Notes: generated by a model not told the origin, from the sequence alone. A stretch of 64,000 nucleotides of DNA from Methanospirillum stamsii (GCF_003173335.1 NZ_QGMZ01000001.1:62001-126000), one strand, 5' to 3'; shown: positions 28,016 through 36,964, counted from the stretch's first letter. Numbers and translations are program-made.

Positions 28016-29080
28016 ATGAAAAAATTGCCACATACAAACGAAGAAACATTCACAAATCATATTGAACATATAAAAAAATCTCAAAAAAAACAATTATTAA
28101 TCCTCTGTCTGATTCCTGCGGCTCTTTTTTTTGTTTCCCTCTCACTTGGAAGATATGACATATCACCCTGTACTGCTGCAATGATAATGATATCGCAGAT
28201 CTGTTCTCTTCCGGTCACATGGACCGATGTGCAGGAGACTGTTCTGCTTCAGATCCGATTGCCAAGAGTGATAGCAGTTATGCTTGTCGGAGCAGGACTT
28301 GCTGCATCTGGATCAGCCTTTCAGGGATTATTTCGTAACCCTCTGGTCTCATCAGATATTCTGGGAGTTGCAGCGGGAGCCGGTTTTGGTGCAGCACTCG
28401 GTATATTGATCTCCGGAGATCCGATAATTATCCAATTACTGGCATTTGTATGGGGTGTTATTGCAGTTGGTATTGCATATGGACTGAGCAGAGTGTACAA
28501 GGGAGGATCATCCCTGATTCTGGTACTGGCAGGAATAATTGTCGGATCGTTTTTTTCAGCCATGATATCACTCGTGAAATATGTGGCAGATCCCTATCAG
28601 AAACTACCTGCTATTGTTTTCTGGCTGATGGGCAGTATGTCATCAACTAACTGGAAGGATGTGTATGCCGTTTCAATTCCTATCATCAGTGGATTGATAA
28701 TTCTGATTCTCCTTCGGTGGCGGATAACAATTCTTGCATCCGGAGAAGAGGAAGCTCATTCACTTGGCATAAATACCACCAGAATGGCCCAGATTATTAT
28801 CATCATCTGTACAGTAATTACTGCATCTGGAGTATGTATCAGCGGAATAATCGGATGGGTAGGATTGGTTATTCCCCATCTTGGCAGAATGATAGTCGGA
28901 CCGGATTACCGACATCTCCTACCAGTATCAGTAATCCTTGGAGCTTCATACCTGGTTGTAATTGATGATTTAGCCAGAACACTCACCACTCAGGAGATAC
29001 CACTTGGAATTCTTACATCAGTCATCGGAGTTCCTTTTTTTGCATACTTGCTAAGCCGAAAAAAAGTAGGGTGGGCCTGA
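28016..29080 (+). CDS. FecCD/BtuC-family importer permease
   Basis: The protein has 354 residues and about ten TM segments. Diagnostic segments are LLQIRLPRVIAVMLVGAGLA, SGSAFQGLFRNPLVSSDILG, SLGINTTRMAQ and GIIGWVGLVIPHLGRMIVG. These match type II importers for iron-siderophore, heme or cobalamin. The start at 28016 follows the previous stop by two bases, and the TGA overlaps the ATPase ATG. A hydrophilic N-terminus of about 25 residues is unusual. The substrate cannot be read from this subunit. Confidence 0.9.
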   Translation: MKKLPHTNEETFTNHIEHIKKSQKKQLLILCLIPAALFFVSLSLGRYDISPCTAAMIMISQICSLPVTWTDVQETVLLQIRLPRVIAVMLVGAGLAASGSAFQGLFRNPLVSSDILGVAAGAGFGAALGILISGDPIIIQLLAFVWGVIAVGIAYGLSRVYKGGSSLILVLAGIIVGSFFSAMISLVKYVADPYQKLPAIVFWLMGSMSSTNWKDVYAVSIPIISGLIILILLRWRITILASGEEEAHSLGINTTRMAQIIIIICTVITASGVCISGIIGWVGLVIPHLGRMIVGPDYRHLLPVSVILGASYLVVIDDLARTLTTQEIPLGILTSVIGVPFFAYLLSRKKVGWA

Positions 29081-29871
29081 TGATTGAGGTAAATCATCTC
29101 TCTTTCGCATATGAAAAAGATAAACCAGTATTTTCAGATATTTCCTTTCATCTTCAACCAGGGAAGATATTTACGATTCTTGGACCGAATGGAACTGGAA
29201 AATCCACCCTGATAAAATGTCTGGTGGGACTTCTTTCACCTGAATCCGGAGATATTCACCTTTCAGGTGAAAAAAAGGAATCAATATCACATCGTAAACA
29301 GGCACGAATAATGGCCTATGTTCCCCAGGCTCATCAGATAATTTTTCCATTTCCAGTCCTGGATTATGTACTGATGGGAAGATCACCTCATTTACCGGTC
29401 TTTGGACAGCCTGGATCAAAAGACTACCTGAAGGCAATGCAGGCATTAAAAAAGGTTGGTGTAGATTATCTGGCAGACCGGCCAATATCAGAAATTTCCG
29501 GAGGAGAATTCCAACTGGTTTCCATCGCACGGGCTCTTACTCAGAGTCCATCCTTGTTGATTCTTGATGAACCTACCTCTCATCTTGATTTTGGAAACCA
29601 GTTTAAAGTTTTATCAATTATTGAGGAATTAGCCGGAGAAGGATTGTCAGTTGTTATGAGTTCTCATTTTCCGGACCATGCATTTCTGATATCCCACCTT
29701 GTAGCAGTTATGCAGGAGACCAGGTTTATTGGTATTGGAACTGCAGACGAAGTAATTACAAAGGAATTGATGGAACAAGCGTATGGTATTGATGTAGTAA
29801 TCAGCACCGTTTCAGAATGCGGGCGCACTGTCTGTCTTCCGGTCAGGAAAAACAATCAGGTAATGAATTGA
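29080..29871 (+). CDS. FecE/BtuD-family importer ATPase
   Basis: The 263-residue ATPase begins MIEVNHLSFAYEKDKPVFSD. It carries Walker A GPNGTGKST, Q-loop VPQAHQ, signature ISGGEFQL and Walker B LLILDEPTSHLD, then an SSHFPDH switch His. ATG 29080 overlaps the permease TGA; a GTG nine bases earlier is also possible. It pairs with the upstream permease. Confidence 0.9.
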   Translation: MIEVNHLSFAYEKDKPVFSDISFHLQPGKIFTILGPNGTGKSTLIKCLVGLLSPESGDIHLSGEKKESISHRKQARIMAYVPQAHQIIFPFPVLDYVLMGRSPHLPVFGQPGSKDYLKAMQALKKVGVDYLADRPISEISGGEFQLVSIARALTQSPSLLILDEPTSHLDFGNQFKVLSIIEELAGEGLSVVMSSHFPDHAFLISHLVAVMQETRFIGIGTADEVITKELMEQAYGIDVVISTVSECGRTVCLPVRKNNQVMN

Positions 29872-29940
29872 CCTGTTATACCAATTGGAATCGTCATTCA
29901 ATTCAATATTTAAATATGTGTAAAATGTGATGATGCTATA

Positions 29941-29965
29941 CCAGCAGATTATACTTTACTGCTGG
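29941..29965 (+). other. Intercistronic stem-loop before the first binding-protein gene
   Basis: CCAGCAG (29941-29947) pairs perfectly with CTGCTGG (29959-29965), leaving an 11-nt A/T loop. It sits 13 bp before the binding-protein start and after the ATPase gene. Such a hairpin could protect the 3' mRNA or block 3' exonucleases, raising binding-protein levels relative to the permease. No T-run follows, so a terminator is less likely. Confidence 0.5.
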
Positions 29966-29978
29966 ATATTTCGAGGGA

Positions 29979-31031
29979 ATGAATATGAAAATGAAAGTTG
30001 GTTTGTGTGTCATATTATGCTTTATTCTTCTCAGTTTTCCGGTTTCTTCTTCTGATAATCCGGAAAAATTTGTTGTTGATATGAGTGGGAACGAGGTCAA
30101 AATTCCTGAATCGGTCTCATCTGTTGTATGTCTGGATCCCTTTGCCACCCAGATGGTTCTTACAATTAATGGCGGAGAACTCTTATCTTCGATATTTTTA
30201 GGCCCTGCGGATAAAAAAATCCTGCATGAAGTAAATGCAAAAGTTGCCGAACTGAAAAGTGTTGGAGGCCCTTCTGGGACAAATCTTGAATCACTCACCG
30301 CAATAAAACCAGACCTGGTAATCTCCCAGGTTGGGAGTGATGAGATGAATCAGAATATCCGTGATCTTGGTTATTCAGTTATTGAGATAGATTCAGAATC
30401 ACCGGACAAACTGATTGAGGGCATCAGACTTATCGGAGATGCGATTGGAAAAGAAGAGCAGGCCGATGATTTCATTTCATGGTATTCTGAAAAGATGGAG
30501 TACATACAAAACCAGACAGCAGATATTCCAAAAGAAGAACTTAAGACGGTCTATATTGGGGGGCTTGAACCTCTCTCAACGGTTGGAGCAGATTATTATC
30601 AGCACTATTTAATTGAAAATGCTGGTGGAAAAAATATTGCCGGAGAATTTTCAGGAGGCTGGAATGATGTATCATTAGAACAGTTATATACCTGGAATCC
30701 GGATGTAATTCTTTTTGCTCCGTATTCAAAAATTTCTGTTGACGATCTCCAGGCTGATCCGTCATGGCAGAAACTGAGTGCAGTAAAAGAAGGAAAGGTG
30801 TACCGGATGCCCAAATATATCTCATCATGGGATGTTCCAGCACCCGAATCAGTTCTCGGAATGATGTGGCTTTCTGAAAAAATTTATCCGGAGAAAGTAA
30901 ATTTTGAAATTGAAGATGAAATGCGATCTTTTTATAAGAAATACTATGGGTACGATATTGCAGATGCAACAATCGCATCCATACTTGAAAAACAGGATCT
31001 GTTGGATGTAAATCCAACCATCATCAATTAA
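29979..31031 (+). CDS. BtuF/FepB-family substrate-binding protein 1
   Basis: The 350-residue protein has a signal peptide (VGLCVILCFILLSFPVSSS) without a lipobox. Two Rossmann-like lobes are joined by a long helix. Typical blocks are SSVVCLDPFATQMVL, SLTAIKPDLVISQVGSDEM, LSTVGADYYQHYLIENAGGK and WNPDVILFAPYS. The second ATG at 29985 has GAGGG at better spacing. It completes the importer: permease, ATPase, then this gene. Its last bases overlap those of the convergent second binding protein. The class binds metal chelates or corrinoids. Confidence 0.85.
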   Translation: MNMKMKVGLCVILCFILLSFPVSSSDNPEKFVVDMSGNEVKIPESVSSVVCLDPFATQMVLTINGGELLSSIFLGPADKKILHEVNAKVAELKSVGGPSGTNLESLTAIKPDLVISQVGSDEMNQNIRDLGYSVIEIDSESPDKLIEGIRLIGDAIGKEEQADDFISWYSEKMEYIQNQTADIPKEELKTVYIGGLEPLSTVGADYYQHYLIENAGGKNIAGEFSGGWNDVSLEQLYTWNPDVILFAPYSKISVDDLQADPSWQKLSAVKEGKVYRMPKYISSWDVPAPESVLGMMWLSEKIYPEKVNFEIEDEMRSFYKKYYGYDIADATIASILEKQDLLDVNPTIIN

Positions 31032-32127
31032 TTTTTTCTCCTAGTCCTGGAATTTCTTCAAAAAAATTTTGCATTTTGGACTGATCGGTAATAATTTGTT
31101 TGATATCTGCATTTGTTAAATCTAATCCATAAAATGTGGAATAAAAATCTTTAAACTCCTCATTCAAATCATATTGAACATTATCCGGATAGAGAATGGT
31201 TGCCATCCACATAATTCCCAGTATCGACTCAGGTCCAGGCATATCATATGCCATAATATATTCAGGTAACCGGTAAATCTGATTATTTTTTACTGCATCA
31301 ACCTTTTGCCAGGCAGGATCCTGTGCAATTTCTTCAGGGTTTGCACTGGTATAAGGCATCATGATTATTACATCCGGATCCCAGGAATAGACTTCTTCTA
31401 GTGATATACTATTCCATCCTCCGGTAAGGTAGCCAGCAACATTGATACCTCCGGCTGCGGTAACCATGTAATGCTGATAATAATCAGAACCCGCGGTATC
31501 AAGAGGGCTGCTGCCCATAAGATATATTTTCTTTTTATCGTTCTCGGGGATTTTTTCTGTTTTCTCCCGGATTTGATTCAAGGTTTTTTCAAAATAAGAG
31601 ATATACTCATTGGCTTTATCTTCCTTATCCAATGCTTCTCCTAATAAAGAGACACTTTTTAACAGTTCTTCAGGATTTTCCGGATAAATTTCCACTACAT
31701 CTAAACCGATATCCCGCATTGATTGAGTACTTTCATCGTACCCGACTTTTGATATGACAAGATCCGGGTTCTCCTTTAACAGTTCTTCAAGATTAACACT
31801 ATTTGGATCACCAGGCCAGGGCAATTTTGAAAAAACCGGATTTATTTTTTTCAGAAGTGTCCGGTTCGCCCATCCGGTACAGGCACCGGTGAGTTTATCC
31901 TCCTCATCAATAATAATTAAAAACTGATAACCAACCGGTTCAATAGTCGCAATTCTTTCGATGGAATCCGGAAGAAAAACCTCAGTGCCGCCCAGATCTG
32001 TTACCGTCTTATCAGCGAAGCAACAGGAAACTCCCATCACTATACTCAACAGAAGTAAAAATGAAATCAATGATTTGATAGAGAAGGGGTACACAAATAC
32101 CCTTCCTTGAGAATTCATATGATCCAA
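31024..32127 (-). CDS. BtuF/FepB-family substrate-binding protein 2
   Basis: This 367-residue paralogue of the preceding protein shares DYYQHY, GG-[KI]-N-[IV]-AG, GGWN and PGPESILGIMW blocks. Its signal peptide ends VMGVSCCFADK, which could be a lipoprotein site, unlike the first. It is on the opposite strand, and the two stops overlap by 8 bp (31024-31031). It thus uses a separate promoter, shared as a divergent region with the DUF4430 gene. It may bind a related ligand for the same importer. An internal Met at residue 4 is an alternative start. Confidence 0.85.
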   Translation of the reverse strand: MDHMNSQGRVFVYPFSIKSLISFLLLLSIVMGVSCCFADKTVTDLGGTEVFLPDSIERIATIEPVGYQFLIIIDEEDKLTGACTGWANRTLLKKINPVFSKLPWPGDPNSVNLEELLKENPDLVISKVGYDESTQSMRDIGLDVVEIYPENPEELLKSVSLLGEALDKEDKANEYISYFEKTLNQIREKTEKIPENDKKKIYLMGSSPLDTAGSDYYQHYMVTAAGGINVAGYLTGGWNSISLEEVYSWDPDVIIMMPYTSANPEEIAQDPAWQKVDAVKNNQIYRLPEYIMAYDMPGPESILGIMWMATILYPDNVQYDLNEEFKDFYSTFYGLDLTNADIKQIITDQSKMQNFFEEIPGLGEKIN

Positions 32128-32271
32128 TATGCACTCTGAATTTATCTATGATATGAAAAAGGTTCTGCGAATTATCTGATATACCAGATGATATATCAAT
32201 CTAATGAATCTTTGTGACTTTTACAATGAAATAGATATTTTTAGATTTAAGAAAGGATAACAATACCATGT

Positions 32272-33228
32272 ATGTACGAAGTGTTTTGGAGTGTGACCAC
32301 GAAATTACTTTTCCTTGTCACATTAGGTGTATTTCTTATCTCACCGGTTATTGCAGATGAGAATGAAGAATGGACAATTGATCTTATAGGAGTGATTAAT
32401 AAGACATTATCCAAATCAGATTTCGAAGAACTGGCTGCTACATCATCAGCGTCATTCACCGATGAAGCAGGAGACATTTTTTCAGGAGTTCCATTGATCA
32501 CTCTGATTGGTCTTGTTGATGATGGAGAAGGAGATGCATCATTTAACAGTGACGCTGCAAAAACAGGATATACCGTGGAAATTATTGGGGGAGACGGATA
32601 TTCTGCAGAAATTGAAAGTGCAAACATCTCTGAAGAAGCAGAAATAATTGTATGCAATCTCCAGAACAACGAATCCTTTGCCTCAAGTGATGTACCTCCA
32701 TATCCCCTTAAAGTGTATGGCGCTGATATCACCATGGGACAAAGCGTTGGAAATATTGCGGTTATCGAATTAAAAGGCATATCAGTTTCTGAACCTGAAC
32801 TGAATGATGAAGAAGATGTTTCAGAAGATAACAGCACAATGTTTGCAGGAGAGATCGAATTATCTGATGGAACCATTGCAATAATTACGGGATCCGGAAA
32901 AACCTATGATGTAAATGAAAAAACTCCTCTTGGAGCCCTTGCTAAAGCAGCCCAGGATGGAGGATATACCTTTGAGGTTGCAGATCATTCCTATGAAGAC
33001 CGGGAAATTCTTCTCTTAGATGCCATCAACGATAACCGATGGGAAAAGGATACATCTGACCTTGTTGTTGCAATTAATGGAGAAATCGTAGAAGATTGGG
33101 GAACAGATACTGAAAAGTTTTACAACATGTTACCACTTATGAGCGGAGATGTCGTTACATATCTTGTCGGAGTTCCCCCGGTCACTTTAGAGAACGGAAT
33201 TAAAATTGTAGAATTAACAGTGTTGTAA
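32272..33228 (+). CDS. Secreted molybdopterin-like domain plus DUF4430 protein
   Basis: The 318-residue protein has a signal peptide (LLFLVTLGVFLISPVIA). The N-terminal part (SKSDFEELAATSSASFTDEA, FSGVPLITLIGLV, VYGADITMGQSVGNI) resembles the molybdopterin-binding fold of sulfite-oxidase relatives without obvious cofactor residues. The C-terminal part (VVAINGEIVEDWGTDTEKFY, PLMSGDVVTYLVGV) resembles DUF4430, a transcobalamin-like domain. DUF4430 next to BtuCDF genes hints at corrinoid handling. It is divergent from binding protein 2. Function inferred only from context. Confidence 0.6.
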   Translation: MYEVFWSVTTKLLFLVTLGVFLISPVIADENEEWTIDLIGVINKTLSKSDFEELAATSSASFTDEAGDIFSGVPLITLIGLVDDGEGDASFNSDAAKTGYTVEIIGGDGYSAEIESANISEEAEIIVCNLQNNESFASSDVPPYPLKVYGADITMGQSVGNIAVIELKGISVSEPELNDEEDVSEDNSTMFAGEIELSDGTIAIITGSGKTYDVNEKTPLGALAKAAQDGGYTFEVADHSYEDREILLLDAINDNRWEKDTSDLVVAINGEIVEDWGTDTEKFYNMLPLMSGDVVTYLVGVPPVTLENGIKIVELTVL

Positions 33229-33235
33229 CACCATT

Positions 33236-33469
33236 TTACTTCTCTTTTTTCATCACCGACAATAATGTGAAAATATCAGGAATGTCCTGATCCATTGAAA
33301 CAAAAAACCAATTTTCTTTTTCTTTAATAATTAATGCAAGAGGATTTCCTGACAAGAAAAATCCATTCTCTAAAGACCACACAGTGGTTCTGACAACCGG
33401 ATAGATCTCCCTTTCACCAAGAAAAACAGGATGTTGTATTATCCTGATTTCATGACAAACATTTTTCAT
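33236..33469 (-). CDS. Small protein at the end of the GerW/DUF2953 operon
   Basis: From ATG 33469 the product has 77 residues (MKNVCHEIRIIQHPVFLGER), rich in beta strands (VVRTTVWSLENGFFLSG). It overlaps the DUF2953 gene by 20 bp, so is translated from the same mRNA. The ATG at 33481 is an alternative start. No family recognised. Confidence 0.5.
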   Translation of the reverse strand: MKNVCHEIRIIQHPVFLGEREIYPVVRTTVWSLENGFFLSGNPLALIIKEKENWFFVSMDQDIPDIFTLLSVMKKEK

Positions 33470-34100
33470 CTGATTTACCATTTACTCGAGTCCTGATTAT
33501 TGCTGGGATAAATAAACGACAGGCAAAAATTATCAAAGAAACAGGAGTTCGTATCAGAATATTCATTCCAACCTCACCTCGAAGAGCAGGCTTTTCAAAA
33601 TCCGGGAAAATAGAAATATCATGGCCTTTTTGCCCAAGTATCGGAACGAATGCCTGGATATATCCATAGGTAATTCCGGTTGTAAACGGGTCTCCACATC
33701 CAAAACAAACATGACAGGATAACCGGTCAATGGAGATAAACCGGATAATCCTTCGGATGTATCTGATAAAAAGAGGTAACCAATCAATTACATCACCAAC
33801 AGAGTTATCAAACATACTGGTTTCAGATTTTTCTTCTTTCTCCGGAACTTCCGGTGAACTCACAGGAAAAGACCAGAGAGGTTTGGAAAAAAACTCAATT
33901 GTCCCTTCCATGGATCTATTTATCGGTAAAATAAACCGGATAACACCAAACTTTATCGCAACATTTCCAGCCAGGTGAAGATTATCACGACTGAAAAATA
34001 ACGACAACGCAATAGGAATCGTAAACAAAAACCAAAATATAAAAATAAAGAAAAAAACAATACCGACCGGTATAAGTATTGCACCAGTCGTCTGGATCAT
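33450..34100 (-). CDS. DUF2953 membrane protein
   Basis: The 216-residue product has an N-terminal TM (IPVGIVFFFIFIFWFLFTIP), a basic/aromatic central region and the family segment CHVCFGCGDPFTTGITYGYI. A FPDFEKPALRGEVGMNILIR segment and C-terminal hydrophobic helix follow. DUF2953 is known from Bacillus YtfI, whose gene is next to ytfJ (GerW). The same pairing occurs here with the upstream gene, 12 bp away. The function is unknown. Confidence 0.75.
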   Translation of the reverse strand: MIQTTGAILIPVGIVFFFIFIFWFLFTIPIALSLFFSRDNLHLAGNVAIKFGVIRFILPINRSMEGTIEFFSKPLWSFPVSSPEVPEKEEKSETSMFDNSVGDVIDWLPLFIRYIRRIIRFISIDRLSCHVCFGCGDPFTTGITYGYIQAFVPILGQKGHDISIFPDFEKPALRGEVGMNILIRTPVSLIIFACRLFIPAIIRTRVNGKSDEKCLS

Positions 34101-34112
34101 ATGATATTCCTG

Positions 34113-34508
34113 TTATTCACTTTTTTCTTCTTTGCTTGTTTCATTGCCAGCAAAATCTTTGTCCTTGATAAGACCGATTACCTGGGGAACCAGTGATTCA
34201 CTCAGAGCAGTAATCACCTGTGCCACCGGGTTTTCCTTCCGTAATGAAAAGACCTGAACCCCTTCTGCTCCGGTGATCTCTTTATGAGATACCAACAATG
34301 CAATCGGTTCAAGGCCACCACCAACACCTGCCCCGCTCCCATCGCCATCTTTGCCCTTCCCGCTTCCAACTCCAAAACCTACGCCAAACCGGGTGACAGG
34401 AATCACTACCTTATTACCAAGATCCACAGGCTCTCCAAGAATATTATTTGCATTCATGAGTTTACTCAGCTCATCTGCTGCCTCGTGAAGAATTTCTTCC
34501 GTTGTCAT
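34113..34508 (-). CDS. GerW/YtfJ-family protein
   Basis: The 131-residue protein from ATG 34508 begins MTTEEILHEAADELSKLMNA. It has the family pattern: LGEPVDLGNKVVIPVTRFGV, a Gly/Ser-rich stretch (GSGKGKDGDGSGAGVGGG) and PIALLVSHKE. In Bacillus the homologue is a spore protein, but the family is widespread in non-sporulating microbes. An earlier in-frame start at 34553 adds residues not typical of the family. It heads a three-gene operon with DUF2953. Confidence 0.8.
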   Translation of the reverse strand: MTTEEILHEAADELSKLMNANNILGEPVDLGNKVVIPVTRFGVGFGVGSGKGKDGDGSGAGVGGGLEPIALLVSHKEITGAEGVQVFSLRKENPVAQVITALSESLVPQVIGLIKDKDFAGNETSKEEKSE

Positions 34509-34628
34509 ATAAGAGATGAGTATATTTCTTATTACATAAAGTTGTCTCTCCAAAAAGCAGATGAAAAGATAGAATAGAGAAAAAACTGAACACAGACATC
34601 TATCTTAAAAATCCTAATTACCCCTTTA

Positions 34629-34738
34629 AATCTCTATTTTTAAAAAATATGAGATTAAAATTGAGATTAAGAAGTCAAGAGGATTTCAATTTTGATTTTA
34701 AAGCCCCACACCCCTAAAATTTCATTTTAAAGAGATTA
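34629..34738 (+). promoter_or_regulatory. Repeated GAGATTA motif upstream of the opuA operon
   Basis: GAGATTA occurs at 34651, 34663 (12 bp apart) and 34732, and AATCTC in reverse at 34629. The region is A+T-rich and lies 93-200 bp before the transporter start. A regulator-binding cluster for osmotic control is possible. Inference only. Confidence 0.3.
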
Positions 34739-34830
34739 TTTGCAAAAATGAGCCTACAAAACAGTTATATCACCTCAACCCTTAAGTGTAACAGGAATGG
34801 GAAGATTCTTAACATGGACGGTAAGATAAC

Positions 34831-36039
34831 GTGGAGACTGATGATACATCAGAAGAAATTATCGAAGTAAGAAACCTTACAAAGATATTCGGTCCAAGAC
34901 CCCAGAAAATGTTGACTCACTTGCAGAAAGGATGTACAACAAAAGAGATCCGGGAAAGAACAGGTCATGTCGTAGCATTAAAAAATATCTCATTTTCTGT
35001 AAAAAAGGGCGAGATATTTGTATTAATGGGGCTTTCCGGTTGTGGAAAATCCACACTACTCAGATGCCTGAACCGGCTAATCAGCCCTACAGCCGGATCA
35101 ATTCTTCTTGATGGTGAAGATATCGCTTCAGTATCAACCGAGCGGATGAGAACCATCAGGAGATCCCGGATGGGAATGGTTTTCCAGAGTTTTGCACTTC
35201 TCCCTCATAAAAATATCCAGGATAATGTTGCTTTTGGCCTTGAGATCCAGGGAATTTCAGCAGAAGAGAGGGCCGGTATTGCAAAAGAGACATTAGACCT
35301 TGTCGGACTTTCAGGATATGAGAATTCGTACCCGGACCAGTTATCAGGCGGAATGAAACAACGGGTGGGTCTTGCACGAGCTATTGCAAGTTCACCGGAT
35401 ATCCTTCTAATGGATGAGGCTTTCTCAGCACTCGATCCCATGATCAGAAGAGATATGCAGAATGAACTTCTTGACATTCAGGATCGTCTTGAAAAAACCA
35501 TTATCTTTGTCTCCCATGATCTTGACGAAGCACTAAAACTGGGAACACGAATCGGTCTTATGAAGGCTGGAGAAATTGTTCAGATAGGAACGCCTGAAGA
35601 AATTTTAACTCAGCCGAAAAATGAATTTGTTGAACGATTTGTTGAGGACGTGGATTTATCACGTGTCCTTACGGCGAAAGATGTCATGAAAGTTCCGGAT
35701 CCCATGATCCATGCATCATCAGGACCACATGTTGCCTTAAGAATGATGAAGGAAGCCGGAATTTCAACGATTTTCGTAGTTGCAAAAAATCGTGAACTAA
35801 AAGGTATCATAACTGCAGATGATGCATTACGTGCAGGAAAAGAAGGACTGACACTTCAGGACATTATCATTCCGGATGTTGTAACACTTTCTCTTGACAC
35901 ACCGGTGGCAGATATCATTCCGGTTATTGCTGACAGTAAATTCCCAATTGCCGTAATTAATGAAGAAAAACGACTGAAAGGGGTTATTGTAAGAGGATCA
36001 GTTCTTGCAGCTCTTGGCCGGACAGGAGCATCGCTATGA
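34831..36039 (+). CDS. opuAA: Glycine betaine ABC importer ATPase with CBS pair
   Basis: The 402-residue protein starts at a GTG. The N-terminal ATPase has Walker A GLSGCGKST, signature LSGGMKQRVG and Walker B ILLMDEAFSALD. The OpuAA-type insertion before Walker A is present (QKMLTHLQKGCTTKEIRERT). A tandem CBS domain follows from about 280 (DVMKVPDPMIHASSGPHVAL, GIITADDALRAGKEGL, LKGVIVRGSVLAAL). CBS pairs in this family sense ionic strength and gate transport. It overlaps the permease gene by ATGA. The complex takes up compatible solutes under osmotic stress. Confidence 0.9.
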   Translation: METDDTSEEIIEVRNLTKIFGPRPQKMLTHLQKGCTTKEIRERTGHVVALKNISFSVKKGEIFVLMGLSGCGKSTLLRCLNRLISPTAGSILLDGEDIASVSTERMRTIRRSRMGMVFQSFALLPHKNIQDNVAFGLEIQGISAEERAGIAKETLDLVGLSGYENSYPDQLSGGMKQRVGLARAIASSPDILLMDEAFSALDPMIRRDMQNELLDIQDRLEKTIIFVSHDLDEALKLGTRIGLMKAGEIVQIGTPEEILTQPKNEFVERFVEDVDLSRVLTAKDVMKVPDPMIHASSGPHVALRMMKEAGISTIFVVAKNRELKGIITADDALRAGKEGLTLQDIIIPDVVTLSLDTPVADIIPVIADSKFPIAVINEEKRLKGVIVRGSVLAALGRTGASL

Positions 36040-36926
36040 CACCTTCGCCTTTCCCACGTCTTCCAATTGGTTCGTTTATCGAAGAACTGGTAGAATGGAT
36101 TAGTGATAATCTGGGCTGGCTGCTTGATGCCATTACTGATATTCTCAGTGCAATGGTAAGCACATTATATGGACTTCTTAGTGCGATTCCACCAACTGTG
36201 CTCATCATTCTCATTTCAATTATTGCATTTGCCCTTAAATTCAAGGCAATTTCAAAGAAAAAACATATTAAAAAGAGAATCCTGGGATCTCTGGACCTTC
36301 CCATTCTCTGTATTGCCGGCCTTTTATTAATCTGGGACCTGGATTTATGGGACCATTCAATGGAGACACTGTCACTTGTTATTGTGTCAACTGTGGTGGC
36401 CCTTATCATTGGAATACCCTTAGGAATTATTGCTTCACATTCAAACAGATTTAACCAGATTATAAGGGTTTTTCTGGATTTGATGCAGACAATGCCTTCA
36501 TTTGTCTATCTTATCCCCGCGGTTATCTTCTTTGGGCTTGGAAATGTTCCGGGAATTATCGCCACCGTGGTGTTTGCGATGCCTCCTGCAATCAGGCTCA
36601 CGAACCTTGGCATCAGGCAGATCCCGGTAGAACTTATTGAAGTATCAGATGCTTTCGGAGCTACACCAATCCAGAAACTTGTAAAAGTTGAACTTCCGGT
36701 TGCCCTTCCCACCATTATGGCCGGGGTAAACCAGTGTATTATGTTAGCGTTATCCATGACGGTTATTGCTTCCATGATTGGAGCAGGAGGTCTTGGATAC
36801 CAGGTGCTTTATGGAATACAGCGTGTGGACATTGGTTCCGGATTTGAGGCAGGCCTTGCCATTGTAATTATTGCAATAATTCTTGACCGGCTGAGTCAGA
36901 ATCTCGTGCCGGTCAGAGAGAGATGA
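36036..36926 (+). CDS. opuAB: Glycine betaine ABC importer permease
   Basis: The 296-residue protein has an amphipathic N-terminus, then about seven TM segments. Typical blocks are VIVSTVVALIIGIPLGIIAS, LDLMQTMPSFVYLIPAVIFF, GNVPGIIATVVFAMPPAIRL and the EAA loop VSDAFGATPIQKLVKVELPV. These match ProW/OpuAB. It overlaps the ATPase gene by four bases and the next gene starts within 40 bp, so all three are one operon. Confidence 0.9.
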   Translation: MTPSPFPRLPIGSFIEELVEWISDNLGWLLDAITDILSAMVSTLYGLLSAIPPTVLIILISIIAFALKFKAISKKKHIKKRILGSLDLPILCIAGLLLIWDLDLWDHSMETLSLVIVSTVVALIIGIPLGIIASHSNRFNQIIRVFLDLMQTMPSFVYLIPAVIFFGLGNVPGIIATVVFAMPPAIRLTNLGIRQIPVELIEVSDAFGATPIQKLVKVELPVALPTIMAGVNQCIMLALSMTVIASMIGAGGLGYQVLYGIQRVDIGSGFEAGLAIVIIAIILDRLSQNLVPVRER

Positions 36927-36964
36927 ATGAATTTAGGAAAAAATTATATTATAGGAGGAAAAAC

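Noticed and set aside
36923-36964. Upstream start for the glycine betaine-binding protein
   Set aside because: It would place 14 charged residues before the lipoprotein signal and lacks a ribosome site, whereas ATG 36965 has AGGAGG nearby.
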